Below are positions 8,837 through 17,279 of a stretch of DNA of 45,655 nucleotides, piece after piece. The stretch spans positions 1 to 45,655 of the forward strand of contig JAAFAI010000033.1 of NCBI GenBank assembly GCA_018222405.1, in the 5' to 3' direction. Source of the stretch: Gammaproteobacteria bacterium. Its GTDB lineage: Bacteria > Pseudomonadota > Gammaproteobacteria > Enterobacterales > Alteromonadaceae. Each line of letters starts with the position of its first letter. The stretch's first letter is position 1. The translations under genes were made by a program, and so were the position numbers. The notes below the pieces were generated by a model that was not told the origin of the DNA, ran no database searches, and worked only from the letters and a program-made list of their open reading frames with translations.

Positions 8837-9739
8837 TTAGAATAAGTGCTCAAGCGGGCTGTTGAAACGTGCCGTTGCCGCTTTGGTAGCATCGGATAAT
8901 AGCGGATTCTCCAGTCTGATAGGCTCTCTGCCGGTGAGCAGGTTCCTTGCTCTGATATAGAAATGCTGAGAAGTAAGCAGGCGGGACAAGTCGCCATTAG
9001 CAGCGAGTATTGCTAACCCTTTTTCTAACCGGCGGGCCAGCTCAGGTTTGCTCTTCGTGACAAAGAAAAACATCGGATTTTCGTAATGCAGGGTAATGTG
9101 CTTTGCGATGATAAGATCTTCAGTTGCACGGGATGATAGTTCGCTAAAAACCTCATTGGCGGCGCGGGGGAAATAGTCTGCCCTGCCGTTGCTCAGGTTT
9201 TCAAAAGCGCCGCTGTAGCTGTCGGTTATGAGCGTAAAACCGTTAAAAGTCAGCACGCTGTTATCCGGCCAGCCTGAACCCTGAACGGCGGTGAGTGCTT
9301 TAAGTTCGGCAACCGACAGCGGCTCATTGAAGCGTTCATCAGAGGCTCTTACCAGAATCACCCGATAACCGAACAGCCCTGCGGTTAATGGTATCCGAAC
9401 GGCAATATGCTGCTGTTCCCGCTTGATAGTGGTAATCGACCAGTTTATGTCTGTGGTGCCCTGTGTTAACTGATTAAACTGCTCTTGCTGGCTTGCCACC
9501 TCAGAATCGGGCACCAGTATTACCGGTCCGAACTGATTATCGGTTTGTGCTAACGCCAGGCTGAGCAGGGTTTTTATGTAAAAATAAAACTCACCGGTGC
9601 CATGCTGAAAGGTTGGAATATTGACTTCGGTAACGTCGTCGAATGCGCCTGGCTGGGCGAGGCACGAAGAAGCAGCCACTACTAACCAGCTGGTAAGTAC
9701 GCTGCTTAGAATTAACCTTGTCCCTGGTAGTCTTTTCAT
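8837..9739 (-). CDS. Periplasmic substrate-binding-protein-like protein, second of a pair
   Basis: This 300-residue secreted protein has a signal peptide (about 1-28, SSCLA before QPG). The body resembles family-3 periplasmic solute-binding domains. It has an early VNIPTFQHGTGEFYFYIKTLLSLAL region, then IRIPLTAGLFGYRVILVR, a GSGWPDNSVLTFNGF hinge segment and ENLSNGRADYFPRAANEVF. No permease or ATPase gene is nearby, so it is not an ordinary ABC component. It lies 8 nt after its paralogue and must be co-transcribed with it. The ligand is unknown. Other possibilities include a ligand presenter for a sensor or a non-binding relic. Confidence 0.7.
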   Translation of the reverse strand: MKRLPGTRLILSSVLTSWLVVAASSCLAQPGAFDDVTEVNIPTFQHGTGEFYFYIKTLLSLALAQTDNQFGPVILVPDSEVASQQEQFNQLTQGTTDINWSITTIKREQQHIAVRIPLTAGLFGYRVILVRASDERFNEPLSVAELKALTAVQGSGWPDNSVLTFNGFTLITDSYSGAFENLSNGRADYFPRAANEVFSELSSRATEDLIIAKHITLHYENPMFFFVTKSKPELARRLEKGLAILAANGDLSRLLTSQHFYIRARNLLTGREPIRLENPLLSDATKAATARFNSPLEHLF

Positions 9740-9747
9740 TTCACGAA

Positions 9748-10614
9748 CTAATTATTGCCATAGGGAGCCTGTAACAGGGCCTGATATTGTTTCTCGGCCT
9801 GTAAACACTTACCCAGTGAACCGCTATTTTCCAGAGCAAAAATTGTTCTGCCCCGCAAAATGGAACGGGCTTGCTGATACCATTGCTGACTTTCCATCAG
9901 TTCCAGAAAATCCCCGCTTTGTATATTGCGTTCAAACCCGGTAGTGAGCCTTTGTGCCAGCGCTGTATTGCCTTTTTTAACGTACACTAAAAACAACAGG
10001 GGGTATCGTAAAGCGTGTTCAGGGGCGATAACCAGGCGCTTGGTTTGCGCGGTTTTCATTTCACCCAACACCTCTGCAATGCCTCTGGGGTAGTAATCGG
10101 CAAGGCCTTTTTCCACCGCCCGGTAGGCAGAGAAGCGGTCGGAGGAGAGCACGGTAAAGCCGTTATGCACCAAAATGTCGTAGTCATGCCATTTGGAAGA
10201 TTGCACGGCAACAAGGCCTTTGAGGGCATCGACAGAATTGATGTTAGCAAAGCGCGTGTCACCCTCGCGTATCAGGTTCACCCGCAGACCAAACAATCCG
10301 GCTATCTGCGGCACTAATACCGGTTGATAGTCTTCGTTACGCTGCAACGAACAGGTAGCCCAGGCGATATCCGTGATGCTCTGATTAAGATTGCGCAACT
10401 GGCGTTTTTCCTCAACCGGGATTTTGAGCCTGACCACTTCGGTTTCACCGTAATCCAGCTCGGTAACCCTGATGGCCTGTTCCAACTGCAAATACAGGTA
10501 TTCAATAATCGGATGTTCGGTGGTGAAAGTTGGTATCCTTATGACCTCCTTCGCATTACTCTTTGCAGAATAAATACCAAGTACAACAACGGCTATCAGG
10601 GCCAGTTTATTCAT
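9748..10614 (-). CDS. Periplasmic substrate-binding-protein-like protein, first of a pair
   Basis: This is 288 residues when started at ATG 10614, which puts a good signal peptide at the N-terminus (MNKLALIAVVVLGIYSAKS, cleavage near NAKE). A longer frame to 10677 adds 21 polar residues and hides the signal. It is a paralogue of the following gene, with matching landmarks: RIPTFTTEHPIIEYLY, PQIAGLFGLRVNLIREGD, SSKWHDYDILVHNGF and KGLADYYPRGIAEVL. It belongs to the SBP_bac_3-like fold, but no transporter is encoded with it. A 137-bp gap to the upstream protease gene leaves room for its own promoter. The ligand is unknown; context near CrbS/CrbR hints at carbon sensing but proves nothing. Confidence 0.7.
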   Translation of the reverse strand: MNKLALIAVVVLGIYSAKSNAKEVIRIPTFTTEHPIIEYLYLQLEQAIRVTELDYGETEVVRLKIPVEEKRQLRNLNQSITDIAWATCSLQRNEDYQPVLVPQIAGLFGLRVNLIREGDTRFANINSVDALKGLVAVQSSKWHDYDILVHNGFTVLSSDRFSAYRAVEKGLADYYPRGIAEVLGEMKTAQTKRLVIAPEHALRYPLLFLVYVKKGNTALAQRLTTGFERNIQSGDFLELMESQQWYQQARSILRGRTIFALENSGSLGKCLQAEKQYQALLQAPYGNN

Positions 10615-10751
10615 GAGCTGCCAACTCGAGTAATCATCACTGCTAAAGTATAGATGACGCGTTAGCTTCCTGCACAATTGTCGCGCGAAAATGACTGAAG
10701 TTTAAGTAAAACCCGGAAGCAGGCGATTGCGGATGGCTCCGACCGCTATAG

Positions 10752-11198
10752 CTAAGGGCGGGCTGGCAGTATAAATTCGTACTCAGGGTCGACATAGAAC
10801 TTGCCTACCATGGCTTGTCTGCCTAATAACATCAGATAAGTCATTTCTGAACGATCGGTTAGCGTGAGCTTAATTTTCCATGACCGGGTACCCATTTGCA
10901 GGCGCGTGTTGATGACATAGCGCCGCTGTCGGTCTGCCGTAGAGCTTTTGATTTTTTTCTGGCTGAGCACCTTGCTTTCACAGCGTACCGTGCGGGCAAC
11001 GTCGTGAATATCCGGGTGGATATCAAAGCGTATCCAACGCTCGTTGTCGCGCTCGAATTCTTCTATATTGTCTACGTGCAGTGAAGACGTTGCGGCGCCG
11101 GTATCCACCCGCATGACTAAGTTATTGATCCCCAGCTCTGGCATACTGCCATATTCAAGGGCGCCAATCATTTGTTTGGTTTTACTTAATTTGCTCAT
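10752..11198 (-). CDS. RimB-like putative protease (PF05618 family)
   Basis: This 148-residue protein belongs to the family usually named ATP-dependent zinc protease. The visible signature near the N-terminus is RVDTGAATSSLHV, a DTG(A/S) motif typical of retropepsin-like aspartic proteases. I see no HEXXH or other classical zinc site, nor a Walker motif. The C-terminal LLGRQAMVGKFYVDP region resembles the ILGR element of the same fold. It is the last gene of a tight rimK operon: its ATG starts immediately after the stop of the upstream gene (TAAATG). Related proteins are found with RimK in pseudomonads and are proposed to process its product. The catalytic claim is family-based. Confidence 0.78.
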   Translation of the reverse strand: MSKLSKTKQMIGALEYGSMPELGINNLVMRVDTGAATSSLHVDNIEEFERDNERWIRFDIHPDIHDVARTVRCESKVLSQKKIKSSTADRQRRYVINTRLQMGTRSWKIKLTLTDRSEMTYLMLLGRQAMVGKFYVDPEYEFILPARP

Positions 11199-12230
11199 TT
11201 ACAAGGCCACCGTAGTGTCATTAGGTACCAGATTGTCCTGCAGCATTTCCACCTGTTCTGCAACGGTATCCGGGGTTTTAAAATAGGCTATGTGATAAAT
11301 TGCCTCACCTTCCTGGGTTAACGGGATATTTTGTTTACCAATCACCACCCCCTCTGCAGGGCTGGTGAGAGTGCCCAGAAACTGACCGTAAGAGTCCGCA
11401 ATGGTAGCCAGCTTATCGCCTTTTTCCACGTGGTCTCCCAACTGCGCCAGATGGTTAATAAAACCACTTTCCGGCGCGCGCACCCAGCCACTGGAACGGG
11501 CAATGTAAGGTTTAATCGGTACACCTTTAGCGCGGCTTTTATTAAGCATTCCCAGATGACGCATGGTGTTGATAATGCCTTTTACACCGGCCCGAATGGA
11601 AAACTCGTCGTAACGTAAGGCCTGACCGGCCTCGTACAACAGAATTTTAATACCGGCTTCACTGGCCGTAGCACGTAACGAACCATCACGGATATCGGCG
11701 TTTAGCAGTACCGGTACTCCAAAAGCCTGCGCCATAGCGAGAACCTCCTCGTCGTCGAGGTCGGCGCGGATCTGCGGTAAGTTACTACGGTGAATCGCAC
11801 CGGTATGCAGGTCGATGCCGACATCGCACTTACTGACTACCTCATTAAAAAACAAATGCGCTAGTCGCCCGGCCAGACTGCCTTTGCGGCTGCCCGGAAA
11901 GCTGCGGTTAAGGTCGCGTCGGTCGGGTAAATACCGTGACTGGTTAAGCACGCCATAAACATTAACGGTGGGCACGGCGATAAGCGTACCCTTTAACCTG
12001 TCGATGGCCCGGGATTTAATGAGGCGGGCAATGATTTCAATGCCATTGAGCTCATCTCCGTGGATTGCCGCACTCACGAATAACGTAGGACCTGGACGTT
12101 TACCGCGCTTTACATAAACCGGAATACTCATACTGGTAGCAGTATAAAGAGGCGGCATATCCAGCGCGATTTTCTTCGTTTCACCCGGGAGTATGGTTTC
12201 ACCGCCAATCACAAGCCCTTTGGTGGCCAT
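11199..12230 (-). CDS. Succinylglutamate desuccinylase/aspartoacylase-family hydrolase
   Basis: This 343-residue protein has an M14-like (AstE/AspA) zinc amidohydrolase fold. Zinc ligands are visible in SAAIHGDELNGIE (H and E of HxxE) and VGIDLHTG (second H). The C-terminal segment, about residues 250-310, resembles a biotinyl/lipoyl-like or barrel-sandwich domain (APESGFINHLAQLGDHVEKGDKLA). It hydrolyses an amide bond of an acylated amino acid or glutamyl chain in this family. Its ATG shares one base with the rimK stop (TGATG), so translation is coupled to RimK. Acting on the glutamate tails added by RimK is an attractive but untested inference. Confidence 0.82.
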   Translation of the reverse strand: MATKGLVIGGETILPGETKKIALDMPPLYTATSMSIPVYVKRGKRPGPTLFVSAAIHGDELNGIEIIARLIKSRAIDRLKGTLIAVPTVNVYGVLNQSRYLPDRRDLNRSFPGSRKGSLAGRLAHLFFNEVVSKCDVGIDLHTGAIHRSNLPQIRADLDDEEVLAMAQAFGVPVLLNADIRDGSLRATASEAGIKILLYEAGQALRYDEFSIRAGVKGIINTMRHLGMLNKSRAKGVPIKPYIARSSGWVRAPESGFINHLAQLGDHVEKGDKLATIADSYGQFLGTLTSPAEGVVIGKQNIPLTQEGEAIYHIAYFKTPDTVAEQVEMLQDNLVPNDTTVAL

Positions 12231-13135
12231 CAGCCTTTTCCTTTGGTTTTAGTTTTGTGTGGTTTTGCAGAAGTCTCGATAAACTGAATAATCATACTGG
12301 CCACATCTTTACTGGTCGCTTTTTCAATACCTTCCAGACCAGGAGAGGAGTTTACTTCCATTACCACCGGTCCGCGTGAAGATCGCAAAATATCTACACC
12401 GCAACAGTTTAAGCCCATTGTTTTCGCTGCGTTAATGGCGGTTTTACGCTCCGCCGGCGACAAGCGCACCAGGCTAGCGGAGCCGCCACGATGCAGATTA
12501 GAGCGAAACTCGCCGGGTGCAGCCTGACGTTTCATGGCAGCAATCACTTTGCCTCCCACAACAAAGCAACGAATATCGGCACCGCCCGCTTCTTTAATGT
12601 ATTCCTGAACCAGAATACTGGCGTTCAGGCCCATAAAGGCTTCAATCATGGCTTCCGCCGTTTTTTGTGATTCGGCCAGTACCACGCCGATACCCTGGGT
12701 ACCTTCCAGTAACTTGATGACCACCGGCGCGCCGCCAACGTTTTTGATTACATCGTCTACCTTATCCGGGTGATGGGCGAAGCCGGTACGCGGCATGCCG
12801 ATCCCTTTACGGGATAAAAGCTGTAAGGAACGCAGTTTGTCCCGCGAACGGCTGATGGCCACTGATTCGTTGATGCTGTATGTGCCCATCATCTCAAACT
12901 GTCGTACCACCGAGGTGCCATAAAAGGTCACCGATGCCCCAATGCGCGGGATGACTGCATCATAATCAGGTAGTCTTTCACCTTTATAGCGAACCGACGG
13001 ATCGCTGCTGGTAATGTCCATGTAGCAGTGCATGGTGTCTATGATATCCACGGTGTGTCCGCGCTGCTCTGCAGCCTCTTTAAGGCGACGGGTAGAGTAA
13101 AGACGGGGATTTCGGGATAATATTGCAATTCGCAT
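12230..13135 (-). CDS. rimK: RimK, ribosomal protein S6--L-glutamate ligase
   Basis: This is 301 residues from ATG 13135, essentially the length of E. coli RimK (300). It is a cytoplasmic ATP-grasp ligase that adds glutamates to the C-terminus of S6. Features seen: the N-terminal MRIAILSRNPRLYSTRRL segment, the ATP-grasp core (PVVIKLLEGTQGIGVVLAES, QEYIKEAGGADIRCFVVG) and the metal-binding end (VDILRSSRGPVVMEVNSSPGLEGIE). The frame stays open to 13246, but the extra 37 residues are unlike the family, and an AGG lies about 10 nt before ATG 13135. It is the first gene of the rimK/AstE-like/RimB-like operon. Confidence 0.93.
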   Translation of the reverse strand: MRIAILSRNPRLYSTRRLKEAAEQRGHTVDIIDTMHCYMDITSSDPSVRYKGERLPDYDAVIPRIGASVTFYGTSVVRQFEMMGTYSINESVAISRSRDKLRSLQLLSRKGIGMPRTGFAHHPDKVDDVIKNVGGAPVVIKLLEGTQGIGVVLAESQKTAEAMIEAFMGLNASILVQEYIKEAGGADIRCFVVGGKVIAAMKRQAAPGEFRSNLHRGGSASLVRLSPAERKTAINAAKTMGLNCCGVDILRSSRGPVVMEVNSSPGLEGIEKATSKDVASMIIQFIETSAKPHKTKTKGKG

Positions 13136-13321
13136 GATGTAGCCTAATTTTGGTTGCGGCAAAAAACGGCATACTTTGCCTTGTGTGTGGGTAATGTAAA
13201 GTAAATAAAATTTGTCGTGACGGTGATAAATCCTGAGTAATAACAAGACTCACCGACTACCGTATTATTTATAGCATACGCTTAAAAAAGGGCCGCTGTC
13301 ACGGGAAGAATCTGCCCAGGA

Positions 13322-16300
13322 TTAGTGAGCAGATTTAATATACAGGGTCATGCTTTTTAGCAGTGCACGGAGCTTGGCCGGCTTTATGGGTTTGCTCAGA
13401 TAATTCACCCCTTGTTCCTTACAACGGCTTACCACGTCCTCATCATGGGTGGCGGTAACCAGTGACGCTGGCAGTACAATATCGAGGTGCTGGCGAATAG
13501 CGTCAATTAAATCCAGACCATTCTGGTCGTTGCCAAGCTGGTAATCCATCAGCAAAATTTGCGGCGAGAAAATATCGGCCTGAGTGATAGCGTCGTCCCA
13601 GTTATCAGCAAGCACTGTACTTACGCCCCATTTCTCTAACAAGGTTTGAAGCGCGTCAAGGTTTTCCTGCTGATCGTCTACACACAGTACCCTTAATCCG
13701 CGGAATGAAGCGGTGGGATTGGCCAGCGATGTATTCTTAGAGGCCTGTGGCTGGGTTATGGGGAAGCTTAGCGAGAAACAACTGCCCTGGCCTACTTCGG
13801 ACTCAACCTTTACCTTACACTGCATTTGCTGACTTAAGCGCCTTACCACGCCTAAACCCAACCCGATGCCGTGTTCTGAGCTTTCATTGGTGCGGTAGAA
13901 GTCACTAAAGATTAAAGCCTGTTGCTCTTTGGAAATACCAATACCGGTATCACGAATTTCAATTAGCAACTTGCCGCCTCGCTTGCGGGTAGAAAACAGA
14001 ACCTTACCCGAATTGGTGTATTTCACGGCATTAGACAGCAGGTTCTGGATAATTCGATACAAAAACGTTTTATCGGCATATACCCAGCAGTCCAGTAAAC
14101 GGGTACGCAGGGTGAGGCCCTTATCCCTGGCGCGCATGGATAATTCATCCACGATGGGGTCGCATAAATCCTTAATATTTACCGGCTCGGGGTTGGGTTT
14201 GAGTTCGCCCTGATCCAAACGGGAGATATCCAGCAAGGTGGCAATCAGCGCCTCACTGGAGGTTACCGAGTGGTTGAGTTTGTTGACAATGCTATTCACC
14301 GCTTCCGGCAGTCTGGCTTCCTGCAAGGCAGAGACATAGAGCTTGGCCGCGTTCAGCGGCTGTAATACATCGTGACTGGCCAGCGCCAGAAAGCGGGTTT
14401 TACTGGCATTGGCATCTTCGGCTTGTTTGCGGGCGCGGATGAGTTCTTTTTCTACGCCGCGCCGGCGCTCGATCTCGAGGCGTAACTCGGCGTTAATTGA
14501 GTGCACTTCTTCCGTACGCTTTTTAATTCGCAGCTCAAGGTCGATATTGGACTCTTCCAGTGCTTGCTGAATTTCCACATGCCCGGTAATGTCATTAAAG
14601 CTGGTTACAAAGCCGCCACCAGGAAGCGGGTTACCAACCATCTCAATAACCCGGCCGTCGCTACGCTGCCGGGTAAAACGGTGGGGCGTACCGGAACGCA
14701 AATGTTCCAGGCGTTTTTCGATTTCGGCCTCAATATCATTAACCCCAAATTCGCCCCGTTCGGCATTGTAGCGAATGAGCTTTTCTATCGGCATGCCCAC
14801 CACTAAAAAGTCTTCCGGGTAGGTATACAGCGTGGCGTACTGTTTATTCCAGGCTACCAGGTTAAGGTGTTTATCTATCACGCTGATGCCCTGATCCATA
14901 TTCTCAAGCGAAGTCAGCAGGGCGGTCATGTTAAATTGCATGGCCTGGGTGGTATCGTCAAAGAAGTTAATAACTTCGGTAAAGTCGAGCTTCTTACCAC
15001 GCAGTACACTGTCGATCAGGGCTTTGGCACTGGATGCACCAATAACGCCGCCGAGTGCCCTTTCGCAAAAGGCCATAAAGGCGTCATCCGGTGCCTGTGA
15101 GCTTTCAACGGTGGTATGATGAAGCTGCTGATATTCATTAACCAGCTGCTTGCAGCGCCCGGTGCCCATAAACGTGGAGAGCAGAGTGATAAGATCGGCG
15201 ATGGTAACGTTAACGCTCTGATTCTTAAGCGGCGTATTGCGCACTTCAGCAGGGGATACAAAGGCTTCAGCCTGGATCCTGTCGATCAATCGGGCCGGCG
15301 CAAACCAGGAAAACAGGCAATAGGCCATGGCGTTAGCAATCAGGCTGATAATCGCGCCCTGGCTAAGCAACTCACTTTGTTCAAAATCAGTAGCGGAGTT
15401 GTTGACAATAGGAAGTACCAGCCACAATACCCAGGTTATTAGCCCCACTACCAGCCCTGCGTAAACACCGTGCGCGTGGCCGCGTTTCCAGTACAGGCCG
15501 CCAATGACCGCAGGCATTAACTGAATAACCAGTGAAAAGGCAATCAAACCAATGGAGTGCAGCGAGCGACTGCCGGTCATTTGCTGGTGGTATAAAAAGG
15601 CCAGTAACAGAATAATGCCAATGATTACCCGGCGGATCAGCCGAATGCGTTTACCATAGTCGCCGTAAGCGGCAGAATGTTGTTTTACCGCCAGTAAGCG
15701 CGGCAGCACCACGTCGTTAGTCAGCATGGTACTGAGTGTTAGCGTGGCTACGATGATCATCGCCGTGGCGGCCGACAATCCGCCAACAAACACAATGACC
15801 TGCAGTAAAAAAGACTCCGAAAAAATGGCCAGTGACAACACGTAAGTATCCGGCTCAATAGGGTTGTCGGCAAAAACTGATTGTCCGGCCATGGCAATAA
15901 TCGGGATCACTGCGGCGGTAATCGCGAGGTATAGCGGGAATAACCAACGCGCTGTTTTGAGGTGATTCAGGCTCAGGTTATCCACGATGGCTACATGGAA
16001 CTGACGGGGCAAACAAATCACCGCGGCGGCGGCCATGATCACCTGGGCAAAAAAGGTAAAGGAAGAAAACTGAGTCAATGCCTCTGTGGTAAGAAAATCC
16101 TCCAGAATCGGTCTGGATTCCTGCTCATACCAGGCCTGATAACCGACGATAGCAACAAGAACCAGTGCCAACAGTTTTATGGATGACTCAAAGGAAATGG
16201 CCAGAATCAGGCCGCGACGGTATTCGGTAACGTCGGTTTGTTTGGTACCAAAATAAATGGCAAACAGCGCAATAAAGGCGGTGGCCAGGACAATGATAAA

Positions 16301-16753
16301 CTGGCTGTTAGGCTGGTTGGTTAACAGCTTAAAGGTTGCGCCGATGGCTTTTAACTGCAGGGCGATATAGGGGATGGTAGCCATTAACGCAATAATGGTA
16401 ACCAGCAGAGCAACCGCCTGGCGTTTGCCGTAGCGGGAAGCAATAAAGTCGGCAATGGTATTAATGTGTTGTTTTTTGCTGACCAGCGTCAGTTTGTAGA
16501 TAAACCGGTAGCCGAGAATGTACACCAGTACGGGCCCGAGCAGGATCGGCAGATAAATCCAGGTGTCCCGGGTAGCCTGACCCACCGCACCAAAAAAGGT
16601 CCAGGCGGTACAATAAATGGCCAGTGCCAGCGAGTAGATCACGGGATGTGAGGTTATCCATCTGGCGGTGGGAGAATTCTTATCTCCCCAACTGGCGATG
16701 TAAAATAATAAAAATAAATAAACGAGTGCGAGTGAAACCCAACCGAACGTCAT
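13322..16753 (-). CDS. crbS: CrbS-type hybrid histidine kinase fused to a sodium:solute symporter domain
   Basis: This is a 1143-residue inner-membrane sensor. Residues about 1-490 are a 13-helix SSS transporter-like domain. After a linker comes a PAS domain (about 620-740, NMDQGISVIDKHLNLVAWNK). A coiled coil leads to the dimerisation/phospho-acceptor helix with H794 in LASHDVLQPL. The ATPase domain has N and G boxes (QNLLSNAVKYT, IRDTGIGI, GIGLGLGVV), and the C-terminal receiver has D1070 (LLMDYQLG). This architecture is that of CrbS/MxtR/CbrA-type kinases. Pairing with CrbR next to acs makes CrbS most likely. It is divergent from the DUF4212/symporter operon. The start has AAGG 3 nt and AGGA 9 nt upstream. 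Confidence 0.92.
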   Translation of the reverse strand: MTFGWVSLALVYLFLLFYIASWGDKNSPTARWITSHPVIYSLALAIYCTAWTFFGAVGQATRDTWIYLPILLGPVLVYILGYRFIYKLTLVSKKQHINTIADFIASRYGKRQAVALLVTIIALMATIPYIALQLKAIGATFKLLTNQPNSQFIIVLATAFIALFAIYFGTKQTDVTEYRRGLILAISFESSIKLLALVLVAIVGYQAWYEQESRPILEDFLTTEALTQFSSFTFFAQVIMAAAAVICLPRQFHVAIVDNLSLNHLKTARWLFPLYLAITAAVIPIIAMAGQSVFADNPIEPDTYVLSLAIFSESFLLQVIVFVGGLSAATAMIIVATLTLSTMLTNDVVLPRLLAVKQHSAAYGDYGKRIRLIRRVIIGIILLLAFLYHQQMTGSRSLHSIGLIAFSLVIQLMPAVIGGLYWKRGHAHGVYAGLVVGLITWVLWLVLPIVNNSATDFEQSELLSQGAIISLIANAMAYCLFSWFAPARLIDRIQAEAFVSPAEVRNTPLKNQSVNVTIADLITLLSTFMGTGRCKQLVNEYQQLHHTTVESSQAPDDAFMAFCERALGGVIGASSAKALIDSVLRGKKLDFTEVINFFDDTTQAMQFNMTALLTSLENMDQGISVIDKHLNLVAWNKQYATLYTYPEDFLVVGMPIEKLIRYNAERGEFGVNDIEAEIEKRLEHLRSGTPHRFTRQRSDGRVIEMVGNPLPGGGFVTSFNDITGHVEIQQALEESNIDLELRIKKRTEEVHSINAELRLEIERRRGVEKELIRARKQAEDANASKTRFLALASHDVLQPLNAAKLYVSALQEARLPEAVNSIVNKLNHSVTSSEALIATLLDISRLDQGELKPNPEPVNIKDLCDPIVDELSMRARDKGLTLRTRLLDCWVYADKTFLYRIIQNLLSNAVKYTNSGKVLFSTRKRGGKLLIEIRDTGIGISKEQQALIFSDFYRTNESSEHGIGLGLGVVRRLSQQMQCKVKVESEVGQGSCFSLSFPITQPQASKNTSLANPTASFRGLRVLCVDDQQENLDALQTLLEKWGVSTVLADNWDDAITQADIFSPQILLMDYQLGNDQNGLDLIDAIRQHLDIVLPASLVTATHDEDVVSRCKEQGVNYLSKPIKPAKLRALLKSMTLYIKSAH

Positions 16754-17008
16754 GCCTTGTCCTAACAGGTTTTTAACAAATCTGATTGCATTATAACCAA
16801 CCCCCTAAGACCTGACCTACGACCATGGTCTCATTTCTTGAATTGACATGCCCGTCTAGAGTATATCCGAAGCTCCTAATTATGCGGTTTTTAGGCGATT
16901 TTGGCGATTTGGGAATGCCAGGGTAAGCGCTAAAGTCGCCTGAGAAGCTCTCCGTTAGGAAAATGTAAAAATAGAACATCGAATTAACCTGTTGATGAGG
17001 ACGGAAAG
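16754..17008. promoter_or_regulatory. Divergent crbS / DUF4212-symporter control region with shared motifs
   Basis: This 255-bp gap lies between two divergent starts. It contains TAAGACC at 16806-16812, TACGAC at 16818-16823 (complement of the GTCGTA found upstream of acs), the perfect palindrome GACCATGGTC at 16821-16830, and TAAAGTCGCC at 16931-16940. The same elements (AAGAC, AAAGTCG, GGTCT) occur between the porin gene and acs. A common regulator, probably CrbR, is inferred. I could not assign -10/-35 boxes with confidence. Confidence 0.4.
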
Positions 17009-17275
17009 ATGGCATTTAAAAGTGATGACGACAAAACGGCGTATTGGAAGGAGAACCTCTCCATCCTCGCCAAATTGTTAGTAGTCTGGTTTGTCGTGTC
17101 TTTTGGCTGCGGCATTCTTTTAGTAGACGTGCTAAACGAAATCCAGTTCTTTGGCTTTAAGCTGGGATTCTGGTTTGCACAGCAAGGTGCAATATACGTG
17201 TTTGTGGTACTCATTTTTGTGTATATGGCCAAAATGAATGCATTAGACAAAAAATACGGCGTAGACGAGGAGTAA
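17009..17275 (+). CDS. DUF4212 small subunit of a sodium:solute symporter
   Basis: This 88-residue inner-membrane protein has two transmembrane helices (about 18-42 and 53-77) and charged ends. It matches the DUF4212 / TIGR03647 putative solute:sodium symporter small subunit. Motifs seen are YWKENLSILAKLLVVWFVVSF, the GF.LGFW.AQQGAIYVFV segment and the tail DKKYGVDEE. The start is well placed behind AGGACGGAAAG. The stop is 4 nt from the start of the large subunit, whose GAGGAG ribosome site lies within the end of this gene, so the two are translationally linked. The pair is known next to acs and crbS in many gammaproteobacteria. Confidence 0.93.
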   Translation: MAFKSDDDKTAYWKENLSILAKLLVVWFVVSFGCGILLVDVLNEIQFFGFKLGFWFAQQGAIYVFVVLIFVYMAKMNALDKKYGVDEE

Positions 17276-17279
17276 TCCA

